Assembly (NCBI RefSeq): GCF_036967205.1
Contig: NZ_CP146023.1
Coordinates: 1 to 64,000 of the forward strand
Direction of reading: 5' to 3'
Source of the DNA: Streptomyces sp. Q6
Lineage (GTDB): Bacteria; Actinomycetota; Actinomycetes; Streptomycetales; Streptomycetaceae
Length of the DNA: 64,000 nucleotides
Made by a program: the position numbers and the translations under genes. The notes under the pieces are model-generated. The model did no database searches. It was not told the origin of the DNA and saw only the letters and a program-made list of their open reading frames with translations. Positions 1 to 8,802 of this stretch are shown in pieces (position 1 is the first letter of the stretch; the number at the start of each line of letters is the position of its first letter).

Positions 1-226
1 CATCCCCGAACCGAAGAATCAGCGGGTCAACCGCCAACGCAAAGGCAGTAAGGGCGGTCGGCCCGCTGGATTCAACAAGACGATCTACAAGCGCAGGAAC
101 GAAGTCGAGCGGATGATCAACGCCCTCAAGAACTCCCGGGCCGTGGCCACCAGGTTCGACAAACGTGCCTACATCTTCCATGGCACGATCACCGTCGCCT
201 CGATTCGGCTCCGGCTCCGCTCATGA
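1..226. repeat. Direct repeat, copy A of a 226-bp transposase end
   Basis: Nearly identical (about 96%) to 5878-6103 in the same orientation. The two copies bracket about 5.65 kb holding a hypothetical gene, GNAT genes, marR/cupin and a DUF1707 gene. Confidence 0.85.
2..226 (+). pseudogene. C-terminal remnant of IS5-type transposase (copy A)
   Basis: The reading frame is open from the window edge and encodes the end of a DDE transposase of IS5 type: a basic stretch (KGSKGGRPAGF), then ERMINALKNSRAVATRFDKR, which resembles the conserved C-terminal Y/R-x-E-R-x-[IV]-[NG] catalytic Glu region. A second copy lies at 5878-6103 with about 9 mismatches in 226 bp. The 5' part is outside the window, so it may be complete further left. 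Both copies end at the same TGA, immediately beside unrelated genes, which marks an element terminus. Confidence 0.75.
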
Positions 227-691
227 CCGGCCACCCGCGTTCAAGTCGAGTGCGGGCGCCCGGCCGACCGCAGCAAAAAGGATGAGAGGCAGCTCCTTGT
301 CGGCCTGGCCGAGCGCCAGCCCGAGCCAACGATCGTTGTCGGGGAGCGGCCACACCTGCATGCTCACGGCCTGTTGGCTGAGGTAGTCGAGCGGCTCGGG
401 CACCGACTCTCCCTCGCAGCTGGCGCTGAGATACGGTCCGAGGTCCACGACAAACGCACTGCCCCACCGATCCGTCAGGCGTGCCGCCAGGCCGTCGAGG
501 CTGGCCCGCAGTTCGGCTTCGGCCTCAACCCAGGCCTGCCCGTCGTCGTCATCCCAGAAATCCCGACTGACCTGCAGTACGCGCACATGATGCTCTGGTC
601 CACCTTCCCCGGAGGCGTCGACATAGGTCACCTCCGGGAACGGCTGCACGGCCAGCGAGTCAATCGTCGAGAGGTACTCCAGGGTGGTCAT
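221..691 (-). CDS. Hypothetical acidic protein, C-terminus at IS junction
   Basis: A 156-residue soluble protein with no signal peptide or membrane segment. It is acidic, with a DDDDGQAW stretch near residue 50, and its codon use is typical of Streptomyces. I do not recognise the family. The ATG at 691 begins MTTLEYLSTID. The stop codon lies inside the end of the IS remnant at 1-226, so the last few residues (NAGGRS) may be provided by the junction and the original C-terminus may be lost. Function unknown. Confidence 0.6.
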   Translation of the reverse strand: MTTLEYLSTIDSLAVQPFPEVTYVDASGEGGPEHHVRVLQVSRDFWDDDDGQAWVEAEAELRASLDGLAARLTDRWGSAFVVDLGPYLSASCEGESVPEPLDYLSQQAVSMQVWPLPDNDRWLGLALGQADKELPLILFAAVGRAPALDLNAGGRS

Positions 692-775
692 GGGTGCAGG
701 CTATGGGACCGCGCAGACAACCTCCGCTGGCTGCACACACCAATGATCGGCCGGACAGCTCCTGGTAGGACTTCC

Positions 776-1889
776 TTAGAGGACGTTCCGGTTGAAGACT
801 TGATAGTTCATGAGTTGTGCCAAGTTATGGGCGTTTCGCCCGTTGCTCGTTTCGCGAGGTTGGAGATCATCGCGAGGCGGATCATACTCTCGGAGTGTGT
901 CGGTTTGGTCTCGTAGTCACGGGCGAGGCGGCGGTGCATCATGATCCATCCAAAACTCCGCTCCACAACCCACCGCCGCGGGATCACGGAGAAGCCTTTG
1001 ACCTGCTCGTTTCGCGGAATGACGTCGACGTCGATGCCGAGAGTGGCGCCGTGCTCGATCGCCTTCTTCTTGTAGCCGGTGCCGACCCATGCCTTGCGGA
1101 TGGTGGGGTGGTCGGCGGCGACTTGGGTGAGGAGCTGGATGCCGGCCTCGTTGTCCGAGACGCTGGCGGCGGTCACCATGACCAGCAGTAACAGGCCGAG
1201 GGTGTCGACGACGATGCTGCGTTTGCGGCCGACGATCTTCTTGCCGGCGTCGGTGCCCTGGGTGGCGGTGGGCACGCTGGTGGCGGTCTTGACGCTCTGG
1301 GCGTCGATGACGCAGGCGGTGGGCTCGGCGGTGCGTCCTGCCTGCTCACGCACCATCCGGTGGAGGTGGAGGCCGAGTCTCTCGATGGTGCCGTCCGCAG
1401 TTCAGGCGCTGAAGTAGCCGAACACCGTGGTGTGCGGCGGGAAGTCGTGGGGCAGGTAGCGCCAGGGGACGCCGGTCCGGTGAGGAAGAGGATCGCGTTC
1501 ATGACTTCTCGCAGGTCAGTGACCTTCCCGCCCAGGTTGAGCGAGGTCTTCTGCCGCTCGGCCCGCCAGGCCGTCAAGGTCGGTTCCATCAACGCCCAGC
1601 GGGCATCGGAGAGATCGCTCAGGTAGGGCTCGCGCTGCTGCGAAGAGGTCATGGGACCACTCATGCACGAGGTCCCCAACCGGGCATATCGCTCGATCGA
1701 GCGAGGCAAAAGCCAGCTTCAGGGATGTACTCGAACCGGACAGGAGCCATCGGCAGGAACTGGAATGAACCGCAAGGCCGGGCACGTTTTCCTTGAATGG
1801 GTATTTCGGCTATTCTTCCTGTACACGGCTAATCCCGGCGCGACCCAACTACCCCAAACCTACACATAGTTAGCACGAACGTCCTCTTA
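776..1889 (-). mobile_element. IS5-type insertion sequence with TTA target duplication
   Basis: The element runs from 779 to 1886. It starts GAGGACGTTC and ends with the perfect complement GAACGTCCTC, and it is flanked on both sides by TTA (776-778 and 1887-1889) within CTTAG. A TNA duplication is typical of several IS5 subgroups. The element holds one transposase gene on the minus strand, which is now broken. A related fragment of the same element sits at 23905-24037. Confidence 0.8.
808..1652 (-). pseudogene. Frameshifted IS5-type transposase
   Basis: The N-terminal part (start ATG at 1652, MTSSQQREPYLSDLSDARW) matches the DUF4096-type N-terminus of IS5 transposases. The downstream part (IDAQSVKT, GRKRSIVVDTLG, RRWVVERSFGW, HRRLARDYE) is the DDE catalytic half. 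The reading frame changes near 1480, and an in-frame TGA replaces the expected Trp near 1397 (GYFSA stop TADG). The protein is therefore not made as one chain. Confidence 0.8.
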
Positions 1890-1960
1890 GTGCTCCAGTG
1901 GTACGTCGCCATTCCTGCTGGTCCGAGGCGCTCTGTCGAGCCTGTCGGGCTGACGGCAGG

Positions 1961-2311
1961 TCAGATCAGGCGCAGGTCGATCCAGGGCACGGTGTCGCCC
2001 TCGCGCAGCAGATAACGATCAAACTCGACGAAGCCGTGCTGTTCGGCGAAGTGCAGCCCATCCGTAATGGAGGCCAGTACCACGGTCTCGATCACCTTGG
2101 CATCCAGCGCACGGGCCTGGCCTAGGGCGCGCTCGTAGAGTCGGGTGCCGAGGCCGCGGCGGCGGTGCTCGGGCAGGACACGAGCGATGACCGTGGCGGT
2201 GGCGCCGTTGTCCTCGGTGGGCGGGCGCACGGTGGTGCAGCCAATCAGGACGCCCTTCATCGGCGTGGTCACCGGTGAGGTCGCCGCCCACAGGACCGTC
2301 TCGGTTCGCAC
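1961..2311 (-). pseudogene. Truncated GNAT acetyltransferase
   Basis: This frame encodes the C-terminal two thirds of a GNAT N-acetyltransferase. It has a strand ending in GVLIGCTTVRPP, the acetyl-CoA loop RRRGLGTRLYERAL (R-x-x-G-x-G/A), and a terminal PWIDLRL. It aligns from LIGCTTVRPP to the end with the intact GNAT at 2553-3011 on the opposite strand. The first ~50 residues found in that gene are missing here and only a weak GTG at 2311 could start it. It is probably the remnant of a paralogue, although a short functional form cannot be excluded. Confidence 0.6.
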
Positions 2312-2552
2312 CTGCCCGGACGCCCTCGTCCTTGATCCACCCGGCCTCGCGCGGCTTTCCGAGAACGGTTAACAACCTGTTTGCGCATGCCCTGGTCGCC
2401 GCTTTCGCCACTGCCGGCAAGAACCTCCTCGACGCCGCCGCCCGCGCCTTCGTGAGCGAGGTCGTCGGCGACTGAGCGTCCAGTCCGCGCGACAGAGGCA
2501 TAGCCCGGTATCGCTGTTGACAAGGACTACCACCTGAGGATTTGCTGGCCCG

Positions 2553-3011
2553 ATGTCCCGCCTTCGCATCGAAAAGGTGGGCGGCGACGCCACGGTCCGT
2601 GACTGGCAGTACGTCCACAACCTCGTCATACCCACGCACCACCGGTCCTTCGACGAGGTGCGCGAACGTTCTCAGTACAACGTTCTTGAGGTCGCCTATC
2701 TCGACGAGACCCTGATCGGATGTACGACCGTTCGGCCACCCGCAAGCGAGACACCCGTGGCGACCGTCATCGCTCGTGTCCACCCCAAGCATCGTGGCCA
2801 GGGTCTCGGTGCAGAACTCTATGAGCGTGGTCTCACGCAGGCGAGGGACCTCGGCGCCGAGGCCATCGCGACCGTGGTACTGGCATCCAACACAGACGGC
2901 CTCCGCTTCGCGCAGCAGCGCGGATTCGTGAAGATCGACGAGTACCTGTTGCCGGGCGAGACGATCCCCTGGCTCGATCTCCGGCTGCAGGCCGACGGGG
3001 TCACCCGCTGA
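2553..3011 (+). CDS. GNAT family N-acetyltransferase
   Basis: A 152-residue protein with the single GNAT fold. The acetyl-CoA-binding motif A is visible as VIARVHPKHRGQGLGAELYE around residues 73-92. The C-terminal FVKIDEYLLPGETIPWLDL is typical of small stand-alone acetyltransferases. The acceptor is unknown. The start MSRLRIEKVGGD fits the family length. It has no operon partner and faces the truncated paralogue at 1961-2311, so the pair probably arose by duplication and inversion. Confidence 0.8.
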   Translation: MSRLRIEKVGGDATVRDWQYVHNLVIPTHHRSFDEVRERSQYNVLEVAYLDETLIGCTTVRPPASETPVATVIARVHPKHRGQGLGAELYERGLTQARDLGAEAIATVVLASNTDGLRFAQQRGFVKIDEYLLPGETIPWLDLRLQADGVTR

Positions 3012-3203
3012 ATCACCGGTACCTTGCCCACGAAGACAACACCGCACCGACGACCGCCCCGCCCGCACCCGCGCTGGCGGGGCGTCGCCGTCACGGGTCG
3101 TCGGTACCGTGAACGCCGCCTTCGTCGGCATTTTCGACGCCCGGCAACACACCCACCGGCGGCACAGCCGTGCTCGCCAGCTGGGTGAGGCTGCGTCCCG
3201 CAG

Positions 3204-3389
3204 CACAGGCGGTGGATCGTGGAGCAGGTCGACGGAACCCTGCTGCTGCACCGGCGCCTAGCCCGCGAGTACAACCACCGGCCCGACACCTCCGCCTCAC
3301 GCGCCCAGTGGGCTTCCAACGCGAACATGGCCCGCCGGCTGACCGCTCCGAGCTCCGCCTGGCGCGACACTATCGGGCTGGCCGTGTGA
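3204..3389 (+). pseudogene. IS5-type transposase C-terminal remnant
   Basis: The frame reads HRRWIVEQVDGTLLLHRRLA, then REY, PDTSASRAQWA and ARRLT before TGA at 3387. This is the conserved C-terminus of IS5-type transposases, as in the intact copy at 29574 (RWIAEQTFGTLMLHRRLARDYE). There is no 5' part. Confidence 0.65.
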
Positions 3390-3526
3390 GCGTCACCGAA
3401 CTCGTCGCCGACATCCCGTCCCGGCGCGAGGCGGCCACCGCCCGCGCCGAAGATCGGTCGAGAACAGCTACTGCCGCCAGACAGAGCGCAGTGATGTCTC
3501 GCGCTGGAGCCTGTGCTCGTCCCCGG

Positions 3527-4000
3527 TCACCACATCGGACGTAGAGGTGGGATCGCATCCCCGGCGAGTGCGCGGACGAGGGCTGCAAGTTCGCTGCGAG
3601 GGACTTCCAGGCCCGCTTCGCGGAGGTGGCCGGCCAACTCGCCTTCCAGGCCGTCCATGGTTCGGCCGGCCACGGCCATGTGCTCCATCGCCTTGCCCGT
3701 CAGGACGACGAGTCTGCGCCGACCGCCTGCAGGATGGGGCCGTCGTTCCACGTATCCGCGCTTCTCGAGGTCGTCGACGATCTGGCCGGCAGCCTGCTTC
3801 GTGACCCCCAACTGCTCTGCCAGCTCGCTGCTGGTCAGGCCGGATCCGTGCAGCACTTGGAAGACCAGGCCGTGCACGGGGCGAAGATCGGCGTAGCCGG
3901 CGGCGTCGAGACGGCTCACGAACTCCGAGAGGACGAGCTGGAAGGCCATCCCGAGAAGGAAGGTGAGCTCGGTGCGCTCGAGGGGGTCGCGGGGCTCCAT
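3527..4000 (-). CDS. MarR family transcriptional regulator
   Basis: A 157-residue winged-helix repressor. The recognition region reads LTSSELAEQLGVTKQAAGQI (about residues 60-79), followed by the wing (KRGYVERRPHPAGGRRRLVVLT). The ATG at 4000 (MEPRDPLERTEL) was chosen; a GTG at 4018 would add six residues. It is divergent from a cupin gene at 4074. The shared promoter region carries a perfect 14-bp inverted repeat (4025-4059), so autoregulation and control of the cupin gene are likely. The ligand is unknown. Confidence 0.85.
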   Translation of the reverse strand: MEPRDPLERTELTFLLGMAFQLVLSEFVSRLDAAGYADLRPVHGLVFQVLHGSGLTSSELAEQLGVTKQAAGQIVDDLEKRGYVERRPHPAGGRRRLVVLTGKAMEHMAVAGRTMDGLEGELAGHLREAGLEVPRSELAALVRALAGDAIPPLRPMW

Positions 4001-4024
4001 TAGCGCATCTTGACACACCTTTCG

Positions 4025-4059
4025 AAAGTAGCTTTACTCACCGCAAGTAAAGCTACTTT
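4025..4059. promoter_or_regulatory. MarR-type operator, perfect 14-bp inverted repeat
   Basis: AAAGTAGCTTTACT (4025-4038) and its exact complement (4046-4059) are separated by 7 bp. Each arm also contains an imperfect AGTA-N4-TACT dyad, as expected for dimeric winged-helix binding. It lies in the marR-cupin divergent gap, just upstream of the cupin ribosome site AGGAGG. Confidence 0.75.
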
Positions 4060-4073
4060 ACACAGGAGGTTCC

Positions 4074-4448
4074 ATGCGCGTCGTCAGTGAAACCGAGCAG
4101 CGATCCACCGTCACGGCGTCAGGGTCGATGTTCGCCCTGGCCGGCCCCAGTCAGGGGAGTACCGAAGTGAGCACCTGGCGGGTGGCGCTCGAAGAGGCCG
4201 TGTCCGGCCCGGTGCACATCATCGACCGCGAGCAGGTCTGGATGCCTTTCGCGGGCACGCTCGAGGTCGAGGTCGACGGCAGGACCGAGCACGTCAAGGC
4301 CGGACAGGCGCTCATCCTCTCCGCTGGCTCGGTGCGGCAGATCACCGCGATCGGCGGGCGAGCGGAGGCGTTGGTCGCCATGACCGTCGGGGGCAGCGCC
4401 ATGATGCCGGGCAGCGAGGACAAGATCCCTCTCCCCTGGGCTGCATGA
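4074..4448 (+). CDS. Small cupin-domain protein
   Basis: A 124-residue single-domain cupin. Conserved beta-barrel segments are visible: VHIIDREQVWMPFAGTLEVE in the first motif and VKAGQALILSAGSVRQITA in the second. The usual metal-binding His pair of cupin motif 1 is not evident, so it may bind a small molecule rather than act as an enzyme. A strong AGGAGG lies 7 bp upstream of ATG. It is divergent from the MarR gene and probably repressed by it. Confidence 0.75.
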   Translation: MRVVSETEQRSTVTASGSMFALAGPSQGSTEVSTWRVALEEAVSGPVHIIDREQVWMPFAGTLEVEVDGRTEHVKAGQALILSAGSVRQITAIGGRAEALVAMTVGGSAMMPGSEDKIPLPWAA

Positions 4449-4795
4449 CGCCTCCCGGCAGCCCGACCGGACCCCACGCGACTCCGCTGGTCCCGGTCCG
4501 GCTGCCTGACCGCGGATCGGCCGACCGGCACCCGGACTGTCCTTGTGGTGTGGCCATGCATCCCTCGCCATCAGCTCCGCCGGGGCCACCGCACTGGGGA
4601 CCGTGACCGAGTCCTGCGACGAGGGCGGCCTCCATGAGGGCCTCCGCCCGCAACGCCCGCCCGATCTGAGAGAGGGCCTTATCCGCCTGGCGGGGCCGCA
4701 GCGCGATCTGCACCACCCATGGCGCGGTCGACAGCAGCAGGGGGCGGCCGGGTCGCGGCGGCAGTGCATCACGTCCGCCGCGACACGGGCATCGG
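4449..4795. other. Gap with no recognised gene
   Basis: These 347 bp between the convergent cupin and DUF1707 genes show no frame with convincing homology or start context. I see nothing assignable. Confidence 0.5.
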
Positions 4796-5386
4796 TCATC
4801 GCCGCGTGTCGTTCCCTGCGGGTCCGCTCCTGGTGACGATGACGCCGAAGAGGGCGAGCCCCCGAATGGTGATCACCGGGGAGCCCTGCTCGGCCCGGCG
4901 GGCTGCACGCTTTCCGAACAGACCGAAAAGTCCTACGCCCCTGACGTCGACCTCGACGTCGTCGGGGACCGTGATCCGGGTTCCGCCCCACAGCGCCACG
5001 GCGCTGATCGTCGTCTCGTGGCTGACGAAGTGGGCGTCCCGCAGGTCCAGTCGTCCGCCTCCGAACATCGACCACGAGGTGAACCGGGGAGGAACGGTCC
5101 AAGCGCCGGCGCGGACGAACCCCCCGAAGACTCCGGCAGCGAAGCGCAAGGTGGGACGGCGGTCCGGCAGGTGCGCTGCCCTGCGGCCGGACGCAGGGAG
5201 GTCACGGATCGCGGGCTCCAACTCGGCGCGAGACGCCGCCTGGTAGATCGCACCGATGCGGTCGTCAAGTTCGACTGCTGTCAGGCGGCCTGCGGTGAAA
5301 GCCTCGCGAACCTGCTCCGCCGCCCGGTCGCGCTCGTCGTCGGAGACGCGGACCAGGTCGCCGGATCGCCCAACTTCATGAGTCAT
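4796..5386 (-). CDS. DUF1707 and LiaF-like domain protein
   Basis: A 196-residue protein. An N-terminal DUF1707 domain (VSDDERDRAAEQVREAFTAG, then RLTAVELDDRIGAIYQA, residues about 13-55) is followed by a beta-helix-like C-terminal region (FGGGRLDLRD, ALWGGTRITVPDDVEVDVRG, ALFGVIV) that resembles the cell-wall-active antibiotic response (LiaF C-terminal) fold. No membrane segment is seen. The start ATG at 5386 begins directly with the DUF1707 domain. A role in envelope-stress sensing is inferred from family only. Confidence 0.75.
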   Translation of the reverse strand: MTHEVGRSGDLVRVSDDERDRAAEQVREAFTAGRLTAVELDDRIGAIYQAASRAELEPAIRDLPASGRRAAHLPDRRPTLRFAAGVFGGFVRAGAWTVPPRFTSWSMFGGGRLDLRDAHFVSHETTISAVALWGGTRITVPDDVEVDVRGVGLFGLFGKRAARRAEQGSPVITIRGLALFGVIVTRSGPAGNDTRR

Positions 5387-5508
5387 GCACGCAATTCTCG
5401 CATGGGGCATGCCCGCCGAACTCTCCATCGCGGCATGGTGACGCTTGCGTCGTTGCGGTCGCCCTGCCGCCGACGGTTCGGGGCATCGGGGACCAGCCGG
5501 GCTGTGGG

Positions 5509-5840
5509 GTGACGGGCGGTGAGCGCGAGGGGGAACCCCAGCTCTCGGATCACGACGGTGCACCAGTCGGGAACTCCCGCCACATGCGACAGATGATCGA
5601 CGACGGGGACCGGCTGACGGTGTTCCTGCTGCCCGCCTACGCACCCGACCTCAACCCTGCCGAGGGCCTCTGGGCCGACGACAAACACAGCCTCGCCAAC
5701 CTTGCCGTCGGCCCTGGACCGCCCGGAAAACCTCGTCCGCAACCGCACCAAACGACTCCACTTACCGACCCCGCACCCTCGACGGCTGCATAGCCGGAAC
5801 CGGCCTCACCCTCCACACACCAACGTCACCTTGGCAAGCC
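5509..5840 (+). pseudogene. IS630-type transposase remnant
   Basis: RLTVFLLPAYAPDLNPAEGL is the conserved DDE-domain segment of IS630 transposases (catalytic Glu in NPAEGLW). In another frame it continues RPENLVRNRTKRL and then RTLDGCIAGTGL, so at least one frameshift is present. There is no N-terminal half here, but an IS630-type N-terminus occurs separately at 17427. Confidence 0.65.
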
Positions 5841-5848
5841 GAAGCCAG

Positions 5849-6103
5849 TACCTGCGACGGCGCCAGGTCAAGCACACCATCCCCGAACCGAAGAGCCAGC
5901 GGGTCAACCGCCGGCGCGAAGGCAGTAAGGGCGGTCGGCCCGCCGGATTCAACAAGACGATCTACAAGTGCAGGAACGAAGCCGAGCGGATGATCAACGC
6001 CCTCAAGAACTCCCGGGCCGTGGCCACCAGGTTCGACAAACGTGCCTACATCTTCCATGGCACGATCACCGTCGCCTCGATTCGGCTCCGGCTCCGTTCA
6101 TGA
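5849..6103 (+). pseudogene. IS5-type transposase C-terminal remnant (copy B)
   Basis: The encoded sequence LRRRQVKHTIPEPKSQ, then GGRPAGFNKTIYK and ERMINALKNSRAVATRFDKR, is the same as the remnant at 2-226. It directly follows the IS630 remnant and no start codon remains. Confidence 0.75.
5878..6103. repeat. Direct repeat, copy B of the 226-bp transposase end
   Basis: Same orientation as 1-226 with about 9 substitutions, all before the last base of the shared stop codon. Confidence 0.85.
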
Positions 6104-6113
6104 CGCGTCGCCC

Positions 6114-6521
6114 TTACGGGCCGAGCTCGTAGTCGAACCAGATCCGGTGGGTGCCGTCCGCGTCCACTGCCATGCCGCCGGCCCCAGTGATCCCGGCCAG
6201 CGCAGCCGTTCCACTGCCACGGACGATGACGAAGAACTCGTCCTGTCTCCCTTCGCCCAGGGTGGCCGCGGAGTGCGCGAAATTGAAGGTGCCTACCTGC
6301 CCGTGGAGCGTTCCCTCGAAGGACTCCATAGCGACATACGTCCCCGTCCCGCTGGACTGGTCGAACGCGGCGGTGAACAGGGTCGCAGAGCGACCGATGA
6401 TCTCGCCTTCGTACTGCTTCTCCATGGTGGAGACACCGACGGGCAGCGCCGTCTCGATCGCGGGGCTCGGCAACGGAATTGGGGTGAACTCGGCAACTTT
6501 GAACGTTCCTGAAGCTCGCAT
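6114..6521 (-). CDS. DUF3224 domain-containing protein
   Basis: A 135-residue protein made of one DUF3224 beta-barrel: it opens MRASGTFKVAEFTPIPL and later has SFEGTLHGQVGTFNFAHSA and IVRGSGTAALAGITGAGG. The start at 6521 fits the family; the upstream extension is rich in out-of-frame residues and was rejected. The family is widespread in actinobacteria and has no established biochemical role. The stop lies 10 bp from the IS remnant end. Confidence 0.85.
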   Translation of the reverse strand: MRASGTFKVAEFTPIPLPSPAIETALPVGVSTMEKQYEGEIIGRSATLFTAAFDQSSGTGTYVAMESFEGTLHGQVGTFNFAHSAATLGEGRQDEFFVIVRGSGTAALAGITGAGGMAVDADGTHRIWFDYELGP

Positions 6522-6773
6522 CCCTGGATCGTAGGCCCCACCACTGGCATCCTCACCGAGTATCCGTCCATGATCCGCCGGACAGGCCCTAGTGAACCGG
6601 GGTGGCCAAAGCAGCCCGACTGTCCCAAGCGAGGCGTCCTGCTTGTCACATCTGCCCATTCAGCAGTCCTTCTGTCACCAGAAAGATCCGTCGGGCTGCG
6701 CAGCAGAACTGCGAACTACGAGTTCGGCTCGGGACCTACGCTGGCGCTACCTTCCACCTTGCCTAGGAGTAGC

Positions 6774-7286
6774 GTGCCGCCTGCCTTCGTTCACCGGATC
6801 ACGAAGTACGACCCCGCCGACCGTGACGAACACGGCAGCTACCAGGGTGTGGAGGAGGCGGTCAGTGACCACGGGCCGGTCGAGGCCGCGTATCTGGAGG
6901 CGGTCGCCGCGTTCGCGGAAGCCGCGGGCATTGACCGGCTGGAGATCCGCGAGCCCTCCGTCACCGGGTTCGTCCGCTTCGGTGCCCAGCCGGCAGCCGA
7001 GGGGCACGGTCTAAGCGGTCTCTTCCCGGCCGACCTCACCGGTTACCACGACGGCGCCGAGGTCTTTCTGGAAGTGGCCCTGGAGCTGATCCGCGTCATG
7101 CTCCGTGAGCAAGGAGCCTGGTGCCGGCTGGAGGCGGGAGACGTCTTCGCCGTGCACGTCGGATGGGACCAGTACGTCTACGTGGGCAGCGACCGGCCCT
7201 GCGCAGGCGCCGCGGTCCGTACGCGGGAACTCGGCCTCTTCGCGGAACCGATGGAGGCGTCCCCCTACGCCGCGGAACAGAGGTGA
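6774..7286 (+). CDS. Conserved hypothetical protein, coupled upstream gene
   Basis: A 170-residue soluble protein starting at GTG 6774 (VPPAFVHRITKYDPADRD) with TAGGAG 6 bp upstream. It resembles actinobacterial proteins of unknown function that carry the HRITKYDPADRDEHG opening. No catalytic motif is recognisable. Its stop overlaps the next gene's GTG by 4 bp (GTGA), so the two are probably translated together and may act together. Confidence 0.75.
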   Translation: MPPAFVHRITKYDPADRDEHGSYQGVEEAVSDHGPVEAAYLEAVAAFAEAAGIDRLEIREPSVTGFVRFGAQPAAEGHGLSGLFPADLTGYHDGAEVFLEVALELIRVMLREQGAWCRLEAGDVFAVHVGWDQYVYVGSDRPCAGAAVRTRELGLFAEPMEASPYAAEQR

Positions 7287-7714
7287 CGAAGGCCGCCGAC
7301 GAAGGCTTCTGGACGTCGCTGCGAACCGAACTGGTGGCGCGACGAGGCCTGCTCCTGGAGGAGACCCACGTCGTCAACGCCACACGCTGGCACCGTCTCA
7401 CCGCGGAAAACCTCGACGCGGTGCGCGCCGGTCTCGGCCCCCGCGCCCTGCTGACCGTCTGGCCTGACCTGCAACCCGACGTCGGCACGGTCCTGGCCGC
7501 ACTACCGTCCGAATGGCACGTCGAGTTCGTCCGGGAGACGGAGGACGGAACGATCAGAGACGTGACCGTCGATGAGACCGAGTATCAGGAGCTCGTCGCC
7601 CTGGTGGCCGAGGCGCGAGCGGCCCGTGCCCTGTCCCTCTACGCCGACGAACGCGATCCACTCCTCCAAGCCGCTCTCCCCGACAGCGACGGCGTGCTGC
7701 GCGCACGATGGTGA
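7283..7714 (+). CDS. Conserved hypothetical protein, coupled downstream gene
   Basis: A 143-residue protein starting at the GTG that overlaps the upstream stop. It has no signal peptide or membrane segment and is rich in acidic residues and Ala/Leu helices. I do not recognise the family. The 4-bp overlap supports a two-gene operon with 6774-7286. Confidence 0.7.
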   Translation: MTKAADEGFWTSLRTELVARRGLLLEETHVVNATRWHRLTAENLDAVRAGLGPRALLTVWPDLQPDVGTVLAALPSEWHVEFVRETEDGTIRDVTVDETEYQELVALVAEARAARALSLYADERDPLLQAALPDSDGVLRARW

Positions 7715-7805
7715 CCCTGTTCATGAACACCGGCCCGATGAAACCCGCACGTCAGCATGCTGACCACCAGCTCGGAAGCTGGAGCGCACAATCACACTGA
7801 GCCCC

Positions 7806-7935
7806 TTCCAACCTGGCTGGCTGGGCGATGCGGATCGCTGGCGCTGGCACGTGCAGGGTGCTGGAACCGCTGCTTTGCGGGGTTGCCTGATCGACGGCCG
7901 AAACCTTCCTGGCCTGGGGCAACGCCAGGTTGGAA
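7806..7935. mobile_element. 130-bp MITE-like inverted-repeat element
   Basis: TTCCAACCTGGC at 7806-7817 is repeated inverted at 7924-7935. The same CTTCCAACCT end is seen at the left end of the IS remnant at 17011, and its complement at the right end of the remnant near 23881. A second short element with this end lies at 25604-25758. There is no coding capacity. It is probably a non-autonomous derivative mobilised by that IS type. Confidence 0.5.
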
Positions 7936-8079
7936 AGAGGTCATAGCGCTGCGCACCGAGGTACCCGAGACGACGTGGTGCGCCGGCCGACGAGCCGTTC
8001 GTCCGGTGGGTGGATCAGTGCTGCCGCTGGCAGCGCGTGCATGCAAGTACGAGGACGGCGGCAGGCCCGGTCTGTTGGA

Positions 8080-8802
8080 TCAGTGCAGGGTTCCGGTCTT
8101 GACCTGAGAAAGACCGTCGGTGACGGCGAAGGCGGAGATCCAGAGGATCACTTCGAGGACGAGGAACAGGAGCAGGGCACCCCACAGCAGGATGCCGGCC
8201 CAGCGCGGGATGCGCAGGGAGATCCGGCCGGGTCCTTCCGGAGCCACGCGGTGGCGCCACAGCCACACGAGCACAGCTGCGCGGACGGAGACGGCTGCGC
8301 AGGAGAGGACCACTTCGGCCCCGTGGCCCAGGCCCAGTGCTTGGTCGAGCGCGTGCATGAGCAGATTCGGCGCAATGAACCAGAGGACGGTGATCCACTT
8401 GCGTGAGGTCGTCCACCACGCGGACACGGCCAGGGTGGCCAGGCCGAGAAGGTTGAGAACCAGGACGGGGAAGTTCAGTTGCTCTCCGTGGCCCGCGATC
8501 TGCGCCAAGAGTCCGACGGTCGAGCCGAGAGCGAGCAGGGTCAGGACTGTGCGGGGGTTGCCGCGCACCTGATCGGGGGTCGACTGGGCATTCTCACGGA
8601 CGGCCGCCGTGGCGATGTCATGGGGGTCGCCGAGCTCGGCGAGGATCTGGTCGAGCTCGCCGGGCCGTTCGGCCAGAGCGACGGTGATGTGCTCGGAGAG
8701 GTCTGCCACCAAGTCTCTTCGGCGATCGGACGGCAGGGCTGAGGAGGCTCGATCGACGGCTGTCAGGTAACGGTTTATCTCAGGGTGGGTGGTGGTCTTC
8801 AC
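8080..8802 (-). CDS. HAAS-domain multi-pass membrane protein
   Basis: A 240-residue protein. The N-terminal helical HAAS/DUF1700-like domain (NRYLTAVDRASSALPSDRRR, then DLVADLSEHI, residues about 8-55) is followed by five to six hydrophobic segments (e.g. VLTLLALGSTVGLLAQIAG and ILLWGALLLFLVLEVILWI). GTG at 8802 overlaps the stop of the PadR gene by 4 bp. Family members pair with a PadR regulator and are thought to be its membrane partner. The pair here is probably co-transcribed from the palindrome-bearing promoter at 9179. Confidence 0.8.
   Translation of the reverse strand: MKTTTHPEINRYLTAVDRASSALPSDRRRDLVADLSEHITVALAERPGELDQILAELGDPHDIATAAVRENAQSTPDQVRGNPRTVLTLLALGSTVGLLAQIAGHGEQLNFPVLVLNLLGLATLAVSAWWTTSRKWITVLWFIAPNLLMHALDQALGLGHGAEVVLSCAAVSVRAAVLVWLWRHRVAPEGPGRISLRIPRWAGILLWGALLLFLVLEVILWISAFAVTDGLSQVKTGTLH

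Noticed and set aside
2019-3251. Long minus-strand frame across both GNAT genes
   Set aside because: It is the mirror of real GNAT coding sequence, Arg/Pro-rich, with no family motif. High GC leaves many antisense frames open.
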